Shown: positions 7,150 through 7,150 of the stretch, piece by piece
Numbering within the stretch: the first letter of the stretch is position 1
Layout: every line of letters begins with the position of its first letter
Source of the DNA: an uncultured Victivallaceae bacterium
GTDB lineage: Bacteria > Verrucomicrobiota > Lentisphaeria > Victivallales > Victivallaceae
Direction: 5' to 3'
DNA length: 7,150 nt
Assembly (NCBI GenBank): GCA_934663655.1
Contig: CAKUKT010000130.1
Span: forward strand, 1-7,150
Notes under the pieces: generated by a model
Database searches by the model: none
What the model was told of the DNA's origin: nothing
What the model saw: only the letters and a program-made list of their open reading frames with translations
Position numbers and translations under genes: made by a program

Positions 7150-7150
7150 G

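Noticed and set aside
1..7150. Internal promoters, terminators, RNA genes, CRISPR or insertion sequences
   Set aside because: Gaps between genes are 23 bases or less and no stem-loop plus T-run, repeat array, transposase or tRNA-like fold was seen.

Overview
The window is a single, tightly packed polysaccharide-biosynthesis type operon fragment. Everything credible is on the minus strand, so genes are transcribed from high to low coordinate. Coding density is nearly total, no gap exceeds about 25 bases, and there is no RNA gene, CRISPR array, insertion sequence or internal terminator. The protein families and the minus-strand Shine-Dalgarno sites indicate a bacterium. Moderate GC content, a multi-pass GT-C glycosyltransferase and a surface-polysaccharide cassette would suit a Gram-negative or PVC-type (for example Lentisphaerota-like) genome, but that lineage guess is weak and rests on general impression only.

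Layout in transcription order: (1) at the right edge, a possible 3' end of an upstream gene (stop at 7096) and a short overlapping frame with a strong Shine-Dalgarno; (2) 7093-5720, a phenylacetate-CoA-ligase-like/CapK-type adenylate-forming enzyme; (3) 5696-3561, a 711-residue two-domain oxidoreductase (MDR dehydrogenase plus Gfo/Idh/MocA); (4) 3561-2416, an alpha/alpha-toroid-like protein of unknown function, starting in a TGATG overlap with the previous stop; (5) 2403-1582, the N-terminal half of a GT-C (family 39-like) membrane glycosyltransferase; (6) 1589 to beyond base 1, the C-terminal half of the same kind of protein in a different reading frame, with four further membrane helices, a large soluble region, a Pro-rich linker and a probable SGNH-hydrolase-like domain that runs off the window.

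As a group the genes fit synthesis and modification of a surface polysaccharide. The oxidoreductase would modify a sugar or cyclitol intermediate, the CapK-like enzyme would activate a carboxylate, the membrane glycosyltransferase would transfer a lipid-linked sugar at the membrane, and the SGNH-like tail may act in acyl modification. These roles are inferred from family and context. The most notable sequence-level result is the split glycosyltransferase: the two halves overlap by 8 bases (ATGATTGA) in different frames, so this is a frameshift (mutation or sequencing error), a recoding site, or a genuine two-gene coupled arrangement. The CapK-like gene also looks clearly more AT-rich than the genes downstream of it, suggesting a mosaic cluster.
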